64,000 nucleotides of DNA from Oikopleura dioica (lineage: Eukaryota; Chordata; Appendicularia; Copelata; Oikopleuridae): contig OU015569.1 of assembly GCA_907165135.1 (NCBI GenBank), forward strand, positions 4,774,001-4,838,000, in the 5' to 3' direction. Of this stretch, positions 19,002 through 28,700 are shown piece by piece. Each line of letters begins with the position of its first letter. Position 1 is the first letter of the stretch. The notes under the pieces were generated by a model that was not told the DNA's origin, made no database searches, and saw nothing but the letters and a program-made list of their open reading frames with translations. The translations under genes and the position numbers were made by a program.

Positions 19002-19541
19002 ATGGCTCGTATAAAAATCGTCGTAACTGAAAGGGGTGAAACCACTTACAGCTACGACGGTTATATCAGTTCTCGGGTTGACTTTTTCTTCCGAAGCTTC
19101 GGAGATCGCAAAGTGACCTTACAGGATGAAATCCATTCCAGAGATCGTCAAAGAGAATCGGATGTCTTTTTCTCCACCAATAGACTACCGGAAGAATTAA
19201 ATCTTGATCGAAAGAAACGTAAGCATTTATTATTTGTCATGTAAATTAAAACGAATCGTTAAGTTGAGTTCTCAAAGAAGAATCAGCAAGTTGAATTCGG
19301 CGAGGAAAGCGAGTTGTCCTCAGACTCGGAATTTTCTTTCGAAGAATCTGATTCAACTGAACCAGTTAACGTCGATCTGCGAAGAGACTCCTTCTACCAG
19401 TTCTGGTGCTACCAACTCACCGCCTCCTCCAAAAAAATCTAAAAAATTAAGGAAAATCAATCGTAAACCCTCGATGAGACTAAGGAATCGTAACAAAAAG
19501 CCTGTTTTGCGTAATAGAAACAATTTTACTCATCGTTAGAC
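19002..19541 (+). CDS. Viral acidic/basic protein, spliced, unrecognised
   Basis: Exon 1 from ATG 19002 (MARIKIVVTERGETTYSYDG) to a GTAAGC donor at 19219; a ~66-bp intron gives the best frame with an acidic, Ser-rich exon (GEESELSSDSEF). The 3' end has two competing frames: one stops at about 19442, the other (to 19539) reads STSSGATNSPPPPKKSKKL and is basic and protein-like. A splice I cannot place or a frameshift near 19370 may join them. A disordered DNA- or protein-binding product is inference. Confidence 0.4.
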
Positions 19542-19880
19542 ATACTTCTTAACATTCCCGAGTGACTTATTTTCTGTAATTGATGTTTAATTTGGACTGT
19601 AAATACTAAATTTTGATGTTGTGAACTTTGACTATAATTTTCTCAATTTAAGAATGGACGATTTTAACGATCCCACGACTGACAGCAACAATAACGATTT
19701 CAAAAACGATCCGAAAGAAACCTTCAACGAACTGATTTTACTTTTTACGTCATTCTTTATTACAAAATAAAAAATTTTTCGCGTGAAATCTATTGATCAT
19801 TTTCCTTCCATGATACCGATCAATGCGGATGACCCTGGTGTGAGTTCGATTAGTTACGCTAGAATAAAAAGGCAGGACAC
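19542..19880. other. Intergenic viral spacer
   Basis: No supported gene; an ATG at 19651 opens a short Asp/Asn-rich frame (MDDFNDPTTDSNNNDFKND) of 38 codons to TAA, which might be a tiny acidic peptide. Confidence 0.3.
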
Positions 19881-20315
19881 TTGAGCAAGATTATGGCAGA
19901 GTTAACTCTAACAGAGATTTATCAAGAGCCTAATACCTTTATTAGACTCGAAGGTGGTAGAATACGGGCACTTTGGTCCTACAAGTCGACTTCTATTGAA
20001 GACGATGAATTGCCACGAGCGCTCCGTCATCTTGACTGGCTGAAAAAAGTTGCAAAAGAAGCCCGGAGAGATCTTTCTCATTTGGTTGATGATGTGCACG
20101 GATGGATAAAATTTACGATCCCTTTCAATACAGACCCGATTGTTCTTGTGGAGCGAATTCGAGCTCGACAAGAAACAATTGATGAGCTTCACAGAAGGAT
20201 TGCATTAGTGCGTAAAACCTGCGAAATCTACGAAAAAGCAATCATCAAACAAGAGAGTACAATTTATTGCTACATTCGCTCGATCGATACTCTTGAAGAA
20301 GGAGAAATTGTTTGA
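19881..20315 (+). CDS. Viral helical protein, unrecognised (144 aa)
   Basis: Unspliced frame from ATG 19881 to TGA 20313-20315. N-terminal half mixed alpha/beta; residues ~90-130 form a regular heptad pattern (VERIRARQETIDELHRRIALVRK) predicting a coiled coil. Acidic C-terminal LEEGEIV. It lies just downstream of, and convergent with, the packaging ATPase gene. Function unknown. Confidence 0.55.
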   Translation: MSKIMAELTLTEIYQEPNTFIRLEGGRIRALWSYKSTSIEDDELPRALRHLDWLKKVAKEARRDLSHLVDDVHGWIKFTIPFNTDPIVLVERIRARQETIDELHRRIALVRKTCEIYEKAIIKQESTIYCYIRSIDTLEEGEIV

Positions 20316-20410
20316 CTGCCAAAGATCAAAACATTGAGTTTAAAACTGCAATTTCCTGCCAAATAAAACACGTAAAATGTCAAAATAAAACGTTGTTGTC
20401 AACAAAACAG

Positions 20411-21137
20411 TCAGAATCGATCAAATATCCAGGGAACTCCATTCAGATTTGGCGTGTCGAGAAAGAGGTTGGTGTAGACTCGAGCTTGAGTAGGTCGCGT
20501 GGTGTCTTTTCGGATTATGACGTGTTGATGTCGAGGAACTCGCTTTATTTTGAAGAGCAGCATTGCGGCGTTGAAAGCGTCACCTTCGCCGGTCTTGGTG
20601 GCGATTTGCTTGTTGACTGAAACGTCGTTGTTGTTGTTGAATAAGATGAACGCTGTCATACAGTTTCTAAAGTAAAAGTTAAAAATTTTTTCAATTTATT
20701 AAAACTTACCGCAATGTGATGGCTCGCTTCGATCGCTCGTAAAAATTTTGTGCTGTAAAGGCAAGAGAAATGCCCATGTGCCTACGACCAAATGTTACTA
20801 ATCTTTCTATAACATCACTTTCAATACACTCGCTCCACATATCATCAATTATGATAAATGTGTCTCGAGTGCTTTCGTTAAAAGTTTCGTCAACCCATTT
20901 AGCAGTTGGCAACCCTTCAATGACATAAAGTTTTTGATGGGCCAAAGGTGTTATATCCAACGGCTCAAGCCGAGGCATAAAATAATAAATTGTTGAAATG
21001 GTACCTTTGATACCATTTTTTTCAACAAGATTTTTAATAAAAAAAGATTTTCCCGCTCCCGTAGTTCCACTTACCAATAGAGCACATGGATGCGAAAATC
21101 GCAAATCTTCTATATAGTTGGCTATATAGTTGGGCAT
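20411..21137 (-). CDS. Packaging ATPase (FtsK/HerA type)
   Basis: Two minus-strand exons. The first (21137-20711) has Walker A SGTTGAGKSFF at residues ~24-34 and Walker B TFIIIDDMW at ~95-103, followed by a sensor-like FTAQN segment. After a ~43-bp GT-AG intron the second exon (20667-20411) supplies the C-terminal strand region, total about 227 residues, the normal size for Polinton/adintovirus genome-packaging ATPases of the A32/FtsK-HerA group. These enzymes pump the dsDNA genome into the capsid. The ATG overlaps the end of the upstream gene by 16 nt. Present once: it is outside the duplicated core. Confidence 0.85.
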
Positions 21138-21502
21138 GTGAGAGCCTTGAAAGTGAAGAGTCCTGGAACGGTGTCTGGGATGTCAATCGTATCGTCTTTT
21201 GCCGGTTTGTAGCCAGTGATCCAGACGACGTTTGTCTTTCGCCTGAGCTTTTCATGGAGTGAGTCAAGATATTCCATTTCTTCCGGATCAGATTTTTTGA
21301 AAGAGTAGCTGTTAGTCAAACCCTTGAATTTGGTACCGACCTGGATAAGCTTGTACCAATCTGGAGGATTCTCAACAGTTGGAACAAGTGCTGGATTAAA
21401 AGTCGGAATGATGGAGTAGGGGTGAGGATTGACCATGAAGCTTGGTGTCTCTACGAGAATCGGAAAACCGAAAGTTTTTGCTTGTTCGTCGATCTTGTTC
21501 AT
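21122..21502 (-). CDS. Viral protein upstream of ATPase, unrecognised (126 aa)
   Basis: Unspliced frame, start MNKIDEQAKTFGFPILVE at 21502, stop overlapping the ATPase ATG. Pro-rich N-terminal third with alternating hydrophobic residues, then a charged helical region (DPEEMEYLDSLHEKLRRK). Could be a small virion protein given its position next to the packaging gene; no motif confirms this. Confidence 0.5.
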   Translation of the reverse strand: MNKIDEQAKTFGFPILVETPSFMVNPHPYSIIPTFNPALVPTVENPPDWYKLIQVGTKFKGLTNSYSFKKSDPEEMEYLDSLHEKLRRKTNVVWITGYKPAKDDTIDIPDTVPGLFTFKALTCPTI

Positions 21503-21691
21503 CTCCTTTCCTTGTCAGATTGTATTCTGAAAAAAGAAGTGTCAGCGCAGGGATTATAAACCCTTATAGAGGGCGCTCTTTCTAATCCTATAAATAAGAT
21601 AAAACAGTAGATATTAATTCATAACCATTTTAACAAAAGAGAAGACGTAAGCAATTATAAAAATAAAAGGTATTTATAAAAATATATTTTA

Positions 21692-22714
21692 GTGTCAATG
21701 AGTATTAATGATATTCGCGCGGGAATCCCGTTACCAGTCGTAAATCATATTTCATCACAGCTTGAAGCAAACCCTGACACCGGCGGAATAAGACTACAAG
21801 CACCTAAAACGGCGGAAGAGCCGTATCCAGATTATGGGGAAAAGGCAAGTGAAGCGGCCCGCTTATTTGGAAGAATATCAGACCGAGTTTTCCCAATTGG
21901 GAAATCGTACTCTCAAGGAGAGTTCGAGCAAGGAGAAGACGAATACGAATGGGACAATAGTTCCGGCGAAGAATATCTCTCAGAATCAGAAGACGAACCT
22001 GCCAATCATCAAAACAAACCCTTCTCCGATCCAGCAGGCGGCAGAATGGCAAGAAAATCTGACGAAACATTTGAACAAGATTGGAATAGGCGATCCAAAC
22101 GGTCTGCCAAGTGTTTCGCCAGTGATGTCACCGGCTCTTTTATCGAAGATGAACGGAATCAACTTTCTGACAGTGATGACAGGCGAAACAGCTCCTCCTT
22201 TGCCTCCAGATACAAGCAACAAAGAAACTTTCCCAAGCGTAGAAAACGACCAATTATCCGTCACCGATATGGACACTATGGAGACGAGGATGACAACCGA
22301 AACGGACCCTTCTATTACAATGAAAGAACCGACGAATTCGAGTACGGAGAGCCAAGATTGGTGGGAGAGTCCTCAAGAAAAGTCGCCACTGCCGTCAAGG
22401 GGGAACGCCAACGAAGAACCGATGGATTTAGACCCGTTAGATTTAGGTCCAGACGCGTTGGAAAGACTCCCTCCACAACCGGCTCCGTTACCACCCCCAC
22501 CGCCAACAATGCCACCACCCCCGATCAAATCATCACAATTACCGATGACGAGGATGAAGAGCAGCAGCCAACAAAGCCAAGAAAACGAGTTGTCACCCCC
22601 TTCCGCTTACCAAAAGGTTCCACAACAGCAGCAGAATCAAGCAGTGGATCAAGCTCCGAGGGAGAACCTGACGAGGGAGACCCGCTCACAAACATCGACA
22701 ACTTTTGGGGATGA
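21692..22714 (+). CDS. Disordered viral protein overlapping the integrase N-terminus (340 aa)
   Basis: Open from ATG 21692 to TGA 22712-22714, in a different frame from the integrase gene with which it overlaps for 881 nt. It starts MSMSINDIRAGIPLPVVN; then acidic stretches (EDEYEWDNSSGEE), a basic FPKRRKRPIIRHRYG tract resembling a nuclear signal, and an acidic DDEDEEQQ segment. Product unknown. The absence of stops over 340 codons, its own upstream ATG outside the overlap, and a protein-like composition favour real dual coding, but one of the two frames could be partly spurious or the 5' exon could splice into the integrase frame. Confidence 0.5.
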   Translation: MSMSINDIRAGIPLPVVNHISSQLEANPDTGGIRLQAPKTAEEPYPDYGEKASEAARLFGRISDRVFPIGKSYSQGEFEQGEDEYEWDNSSGEEYLSESEDEPANHQNKPFSDPAGGRMARKSDETFEQDWNRRSKRSAKCFASDVTGSFIEDERNQLSDSDDRRNSSSFASRYKQQRNFPKRRKRPIIRHRYGHYGDEDDNRNGPFYYNERTDEFEYGEPRLVGESSRKVATAVKGERQRRTDGFRPVRFRSRRVGKTPSTTGSVTTPTANNATTPDQIITITDDEDEEQQPTKPRKRVVTPFRLPKGSTTAAESSSGSSSEGEPDEGDPLTNIDNFWG

Positions 22715-23679
22715 TATTTCACCGTCTGCAAATTTGTTTTATAATTTAAAACAACCTTCTGCTTACAGCGGTCTTGATTTGGCAAAATTTAAAGCTCGAA
22801 ATAAGGTTATTTCAATCCATAAACCTTTTCGGTCGCGCTTTCGACGTAATCCAATTATCGCCACAAATTTGTATACAGTATTATTTGCAGACACCTGTGA
22901 ATACTATATAAAAGATGCTGCGATAAACGGTGGATACAAATACATTCTTGTGGTTGTGGATGGGCTATCAAGACAGAGTTTTGTTCGCCCTCTGTTTACA
23001 AAATCCTCTGAAGAAACTTCTGCGGCTTTGGAAGATATTATCAAACGGCTCGATTTACCCGGTCACACTTTTTTGATGACAGATCGAGGTAAAGAATTTT
23101 ATGGTCATGTGGCTCCTATGCTTGAGAAATGGGGAATAACACCATACAAGTTGACAGGAAGACATAAAGCTTCCATAGCTGAACGCTTCATGTAAGTTTT
23201 AATTTCTATTTCGAGAATATAAAAATATTTTTAGCCAAACTCTTCAGTCTCGCCTTGCTCGATATTTTGCAGCTCACAATAATTATCGTCGTTGGATTCA
23301 TATTCTGCAGCATATAAATGCTCTGTACAATTCTACTGTGCACAACTCTATTGATATGCCTCCAAAAAGTGTGACACGTGAAAATGCGCCCCAACTTTTC
23401 AATTACCTGGAGCAAAAACGTCGGAATGAAGCTCAACGTAAAACTAAAACTAAATTCCACATCGGTGATTTGGTGAGAATTCCACTAAATGATCTTGGAA
23501 AGAAAAAATTTAAAAAAGGAGCTACTCCGAATTGGTCGAATCAGCTTTACAAAATTGTGAAAATTCATTACGGTACTCTTGTTCCAACGTTTACGCTTCA
23601 TGACTCTCGGGGTAAACCTCAACTGCGACGTTATTACGAAAACGAGTTAAATTTTGTGATGAGTTCTTTTGATTTGTGA
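21834..23679 (+). CDS. Retroviral-type integrase (Polinton INT), copy A
   Basis: Exon 1 21834-23191, 43-bp GT-AG intron, exon 2 23235-23679. Residues 1-~320 are a long low-complexity Pro/Gln/Ser-rich extension; then the rve catalytic core: first Asp in LFADTC (~353), GGYKYILVVVDGLSR strand block, second Asp in MTDRGKEF (~416), Glu in HKASIAERF (~449). Exon 2 adds the YNSTVH helix and an SH3-like C-terminal domain (FHIGDLVRIP...GTLVPTFTL). Integrases of this type insert Polintons with 6-bp target duplications, as seen here. The catalytic triad is complete in this copy. The N-terminal extension is absent from copy B. Confidence 0.9.
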
Positions 23680-23715
23680 ATAAATGAATTTGTTTAGACA
23701 TTTATCGACCGTGTG

Positions 23716-23859
23716 ATGAGACCAGTTCGAAAATCGACATCGAAGAAGAAAAAGCGATCGTCGAACAAGAATACGAAATGGAACAAACGAAAGATTGCGT
23801 ATCTGGTTACAAGCACTGGGGGTGTTATTCCACTTGGTCGCAGACGAAAACGTCGATAA
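23716..23859 (+). CDS. Very short basic viral protein, copy A (47 aa)
   Basis: ATG 23716 to TAA 23857-23859, between the integrase and capsid genes. Almost half of the residues are Lys or Arg: it begins MRPVRKSTSKKKKRSS and ends PLGRRRKRR. Size and charge are those of a DNA-condensing core peptide (adenoviral mu/pX-like in composition), but there is no sequence match I can claim. A longer overlapping plus frame (23778-23999) is less protein-like. Repeated unchanged in copy B at 40037-40180. Confidence 0.5.
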   Translation: MRPVRKSTSKKKKRSSNKNTKWNKRKIAYLVTSTGGVIPLGRRRKRR

Positions 23860-24002
23860 GAAACCGCCAGAAGGGTTTAATTTTAACCCTCTCCTCATCA
23901 ATAGTCATCTTTGTTGTCTTGTATTATCTCTTTCAGCGCAAGATTGTTTTTTGTCAATCTTTGCAAAATCTGTCCACATTTTTTAATAAATTCTTTTAGA
24001 TA

Positions 24003-25684
24003 ATGCCTGAAAACTTTGGGAATTTATTGTACTACACAAACGATGTCAACTGCAACGATGACCCTTACAAAGGGTTGAAGGTTTTGACGAAGCAAGGAAC
24101 TGCGGATTGCAACGATCGTGTCATTTTCGACGTACCTGATGACAAAGCGGCTCTCAAACTGGACGAGTGTATGTTTCAATTCAAGATGACAATCCCGGAA
24201 AATTTCGTGCCCGACAACGATGTTCACGCTAAAATTGTCAAAAAGCTTGATGTAAAGATTCTTGATAATAGGATCTTTTCATCGTTTGACACTCACGAAT
24301 ATACGTTCTTCAATCATTTTATCACAAAGTTGAATTACTCTCCGCTGGCGCAAGAGTGTGAGCTTTTTCCCAGCGGACGATTTGACAGCTTGGATCCGGA
24401 TTCTGAAGAATTGACAACGATTCAAGTGAGAAGAAACGGTCTTAACTTGGCGGAAAATCGTCGACAGTATGGAAATTCTCGATGGCAAAAAGCGCAAGAA
24501 AAAATCAATGGCTACAACTATGAGATTTTGATGTATGATTATTCTTTCCGAGCGCCGATAATTCACGGTCTTTGCCGTCAAAATAGAGTGCTTCCCTCTG
24601 GATCACGCCCGAATTTCGAAGTTTATCTGAACGAGCAAGGCAATGTTTTGATGGAAGTCGAAAAATACACCAAATGCCGAATGACTGTACCTGGAATTAA
24701 TTCTCTGACGACTGGAGATTTGCCACCAAATATCAAGACAATAGATTCAGAACGAGCGCATGCAACTAAAGCCGATTGTGATTGCACCGATGAAAAGTAC
24801 CGATCCGGGAAATATAAAAATTTGAAGCAGATTCAAGCCAAAGGAGAAGTGATTGAAACAGTTCTTTCTAAACTGTATGGATCCGATACCTTCAAAGCTC
24901 ATAGCTTTGATGAAGCTGTTGCTAGTGTCACAATGGATACAGAGGACGAACGATATGGCTACATTTGGATGGATCTGAAGCTTGACCCAAAGTCGACGGT
25001 TGAAGTCAAAGATTATATTCTTGAGGCGGCATACTGTGAACCTGGCAAGGAAGAAAAACCACTCTCGACGGGCGTTAAAGGTGAAGGGGTGATTCCCTTT
25101 TTTTACCCTCGTTTTACTAGAAAAACGCTGCCAGTTGGACTCAGTCAACACGATATCGAATTGAGCACAGGACCGTTACCAAAGATGATCATTATAACAG
25201 GAATGCCACACGGACGCTACGATGGTCACAATTTCCGACTGTGCACAACAAAAACATCGATGATTGATGAAAAATTCCGAATCAAGTCTTTTACGGTATT
25301 TGTTGATAATCGACCTGCATTTAGATCGCCCTGGACGACGGCTCAAGAACACTACATAAATTACATGAAGCACAATGGCCGCTGGGCCAATAAAGCGGTT
25401 GCACTCGGTCAAGACTTTTTTGCTTTTCAAAAGTACAATTGGATGGTGCCACTTTTCTTTGACGATCGAGTTGGAAGCACGGGGATTGTGACTGTTCGAA
25501 TTGAATTTGAAGAAAATTTGGAGGAACATTGGGATGCATGCATTATGAAGATTCCCCGAAACGAGCTATTTTTGGATGCGAATAGAAACGGTAAATAAAT
25601 GTTCATTTGTAATTGCTAACTTTTTATTTAGAAGCGAGCGTATTGCAAAAAAAGCGCAGCTGGAAAGAAGCGAAAAGAACCTGA
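24003..25684 (+). CDS. Probable major capsid protein (double jelly-roll), copy A
   Basis: A 531-codon open exon from ATG 24003 with GT donor at 25591, then a 41-bp intron and a short last exon. Beta-rich throughout, with strands such as DRVIFDVPDDKAALKL, a YDYSFRAPIIHGL block, PNFEVYLNE, and a C-terminal half with FFYPRFTRKTLPVGL and GIVTVRIEFEENL. Length, strand pattern and position between integrase and PolB in a Polinton fit the adintovirus/Polinton hexon-like capsid protein. In this copy the last exon has seven A's at 25647-25653 and the spliced frame stops at 25682-25684; in copy B there are six A's and the frame is longer. Call rests on context and fold pattern, not on a signature motif. 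Confidence 0.65.
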
Positions 25685-25797
25685 ACTGAAGGAGGCGTAC
25701 AAAAAATGCTCGAAGAAAAAGGACGTGCATAACAAGAGCGCAACAAGCGGCAGCTAGCGCTATTTAAACGACTGTGTTTTGAATAAATGTGATCAAA

Positions 25798-28700
25798 ATG
25801 AAATTGACAAGATTTTTGCCCGCGAAACGAAAGTTTTCTCGAGCAGAGAGAAAAAAGGTTGATAATTATTTGACTTTATGTAAACCGCCAGAAGAGAGAC
25901 CTTGCGAAGAATTGTCGAACCTTTACGAATGTTTGTTAATCGGTCGAAACTGGTGGAATTTTTTACGAAGAACTGCTCCTAAAATACCTGACGATATTTC
26001 TCCTGAGCTCAAACAGGAATTACTTGACGTTGATACGTCAGGTTTAAAATCTCGATTTGGGCCTAATCCAAGGCGAGCGGATCTACCTCAGATTGAAGAT
26101 TATCTTGGAATAGATTTATATCTGATGTATGGTGGTAATTTTAGCCCGCTGGGTATATCATATCGCCCAAATCGTTTTGCTGAAGTTTTGTCTGTTCGCA
26201 ATGTTTTGGAGAATTATGATCGTAATGCTTCGGCGATTTTCGGCGAGGAGCAAGGTCACCGACCAAGAGTGATTCTACAATCGGCAAGAGCGTTTTTCAA
26301 CGAATTGGGAATGTTTCATGTTATACCGTCGAGAACGATTGCAGAAGCGACACAACGTGATTGGATTCACTTGTGGCAAGCAATTGTTAAATTTCGCTGG
26401 CCAGATTGTTTGGATGTTGACGAAAAGATCCGGTATGTCAAGTGGAGACTCGATATCAAGGAGGATGAAAAATTTACGATTGCAGATCGAATATTTGAGC
26501 GAATAAGAGTGTGCTTTCAAATTCCAGTGCGACTTTTTGCGGGGAAGATAATTAATGACAATGTTAATAACAAACGCTGTTATTATGCTACACAACCGAT
26601 AAAAAACAAAAAATATCTTAATTTGCTGGTGGCGAGTTATCCTCCGGATGTTTTTGCGCGTGAATTTAAGAAATTTGCAAATGTTGATTATGATGAGCTT
26701 GTCAGAAATCCTTCGAAAAATCGCATTATTGCAGCAGATTACGAATATGAACGCTGGCGTACAAGTGCTGATCAAGGTTTTCGCGCTCACGGTGACATAA
26801 CAAGTGACGACGAAGAGGAAGAGAACCCTTTTGAAGAGTTTCACTCTTTTGCTCAGAATCCGTTTGTCAACGCTGAAGCCTCGGAAGATGATCACTCTGG
26901 TTATAATTCTGACGAAAGTTATGAAAACAACAGTAGCGAAAGCGAAGAAGAAGAAGAAGAGCTTTTTACTGAAAATTATCGCCCGATTCGTAATTTGACT
27001 TGTCAAGTGCCAAATGTTTTCGACGATGACACACTTGTTCGAATTTTAAAGGATCGAGAAGTAAAAGAATTGCCAGTTTGCCCGACAAAAAATTGTCTCT
27101 ACACTCATGAAAGACCATCTTGCATGCAAAAACATGTGAAAACATGTACCAACGAAACAAAAGTACGCATTCGTCAGAGTGTCCAAGATGGCTCTATAAT
27201 TGATTTCGTTGGTGAGCTTGTTGCTGAAGGATATTTGCCGTCGTTGGATTTTACGCAAGATTTCTACGTGGCATACGACATTGAATGTTTAATGTCGCGA
27301 GATATGCTCACTTTGGGACATGAAGATTCGCGTAAATTTCACAATTTGGTGTCACTCGTCAGCCTGACAAATGACGGCGAGCGAAAGTACTTTACTCGGA
27401 AAGATATGCGCTATGAATCTGTTTTGGTGATGTTAACCGAATTCGTCAATTATTTGATAGATTTGCGCGAGAATATGGAATCTTTCCTGCCACCTTCAAT
27501 CATCAAAGGGATCGAATATTACAAAGATGAACTTGGAGTGAAAGAGCGCCGATTGAAACACACCTTTGACGAAATTGGAGTGATGAGAAAAAAACTTCAA
27601 TATCTAAAGGATTTTACAAAACTTCGTATTTACGCCTGGAACGGTGAAAAATATGATTTGAACGTTATCTATCCGATGCTTGCCTCGGTGCTGTACGAAT
27701 TTGTCGGTCAAAAGAGTAAAGACATTTATCCGATAAAGCGCGGCGGTGGATATATGATGCTTGATGCGGCAGGTTTGAGCTTTCGCGATTTCATGAACTT
27801 GTCGGGACCGATGAAACTTGAAAAATTGGCAAATTCGTGTGGCCTCGATTCGAAAGAGTACTCTAAAGGATGCTTTCCGTATGAATGGTATACAAAGGTT
27901 GAGCATCTTTACGCTGCAAAAAATTTTCCCGCTTATCCGTGCTTTTATTCGACGCTAGAATCTGGCGCCGCTTCAAAGGCTGAAACATATGCCACAAAGA
28001 TGAACGAAATTATAGTCGAGCGCTGTGCTGAAATTATGCCCGAACGACGATGGAATCGTGACGAAGGATTAATTATTCAACTTGTTCAGTATTTGGGCTT
28101 GGATTCGCTTGTAACAGATCCAGTTTTAATTGAGTGGTGTGAAACGAATGGCGACTGTACACCAAAAGATATTTTCAAAAAACATCTTTCAATGCTGAAA
28201 AGAAAGTTTCTGTATCATGCAGAGAAGCGATGCCATCAATGCGATCCGAAAGATGCTGAAATTCGCGAGTTTTTTCGCTTTGATCCTGTCAAATATGAAG
28301 AAAGCAACCTGCTGTGGGATGAGATGGAGGTGGCGGAGAATCACTACTGTGGCGCTCAAAGTAACATGAATATGATGCTGTATTTGATCAATTACAACTA
28401 CAACGATGTAAAATTACTGGTTGGCTCGATTGATCGATATGCAGCAAATTACAAGCGTAAATTCGGCCTTGGTGTTCATGCGGATATTTCAATTGCCAAA
28501 ATGGCTCAGAAAATTGCGTTTATTCGTTACGATAAGAAATGCCCGCCACTGTACTCGCCACCAGCAAAAGCTGATTTCTATTACAACGATTGTCGACAAA
28601 AGTTACTTGGAGGCATTTGTCAAGTTTTACACCGCGCGATTTATCTGAATCACAAGCATGATGATCCACGAATTCCAAATGCTGCAAAATTTGCGCCAAA

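Noticed and set aside
21834-23679. Retrovirus or LTR retrotransposon
   Set aside because: Only the integrase is of retroviral type; there is no reverse transcriptase, gag or LTR, and the neighbours are PolB, ATPase and capsid genes.
26275-27006. 243-codon minus frame inside PolB (and its twin at 42594-43325)
   Set aside because: Antisense shadow of the Lys/Glu-rich PolB extension; hydrophobic Ile/Phe runs mirror those codons and no start or splice context exists.
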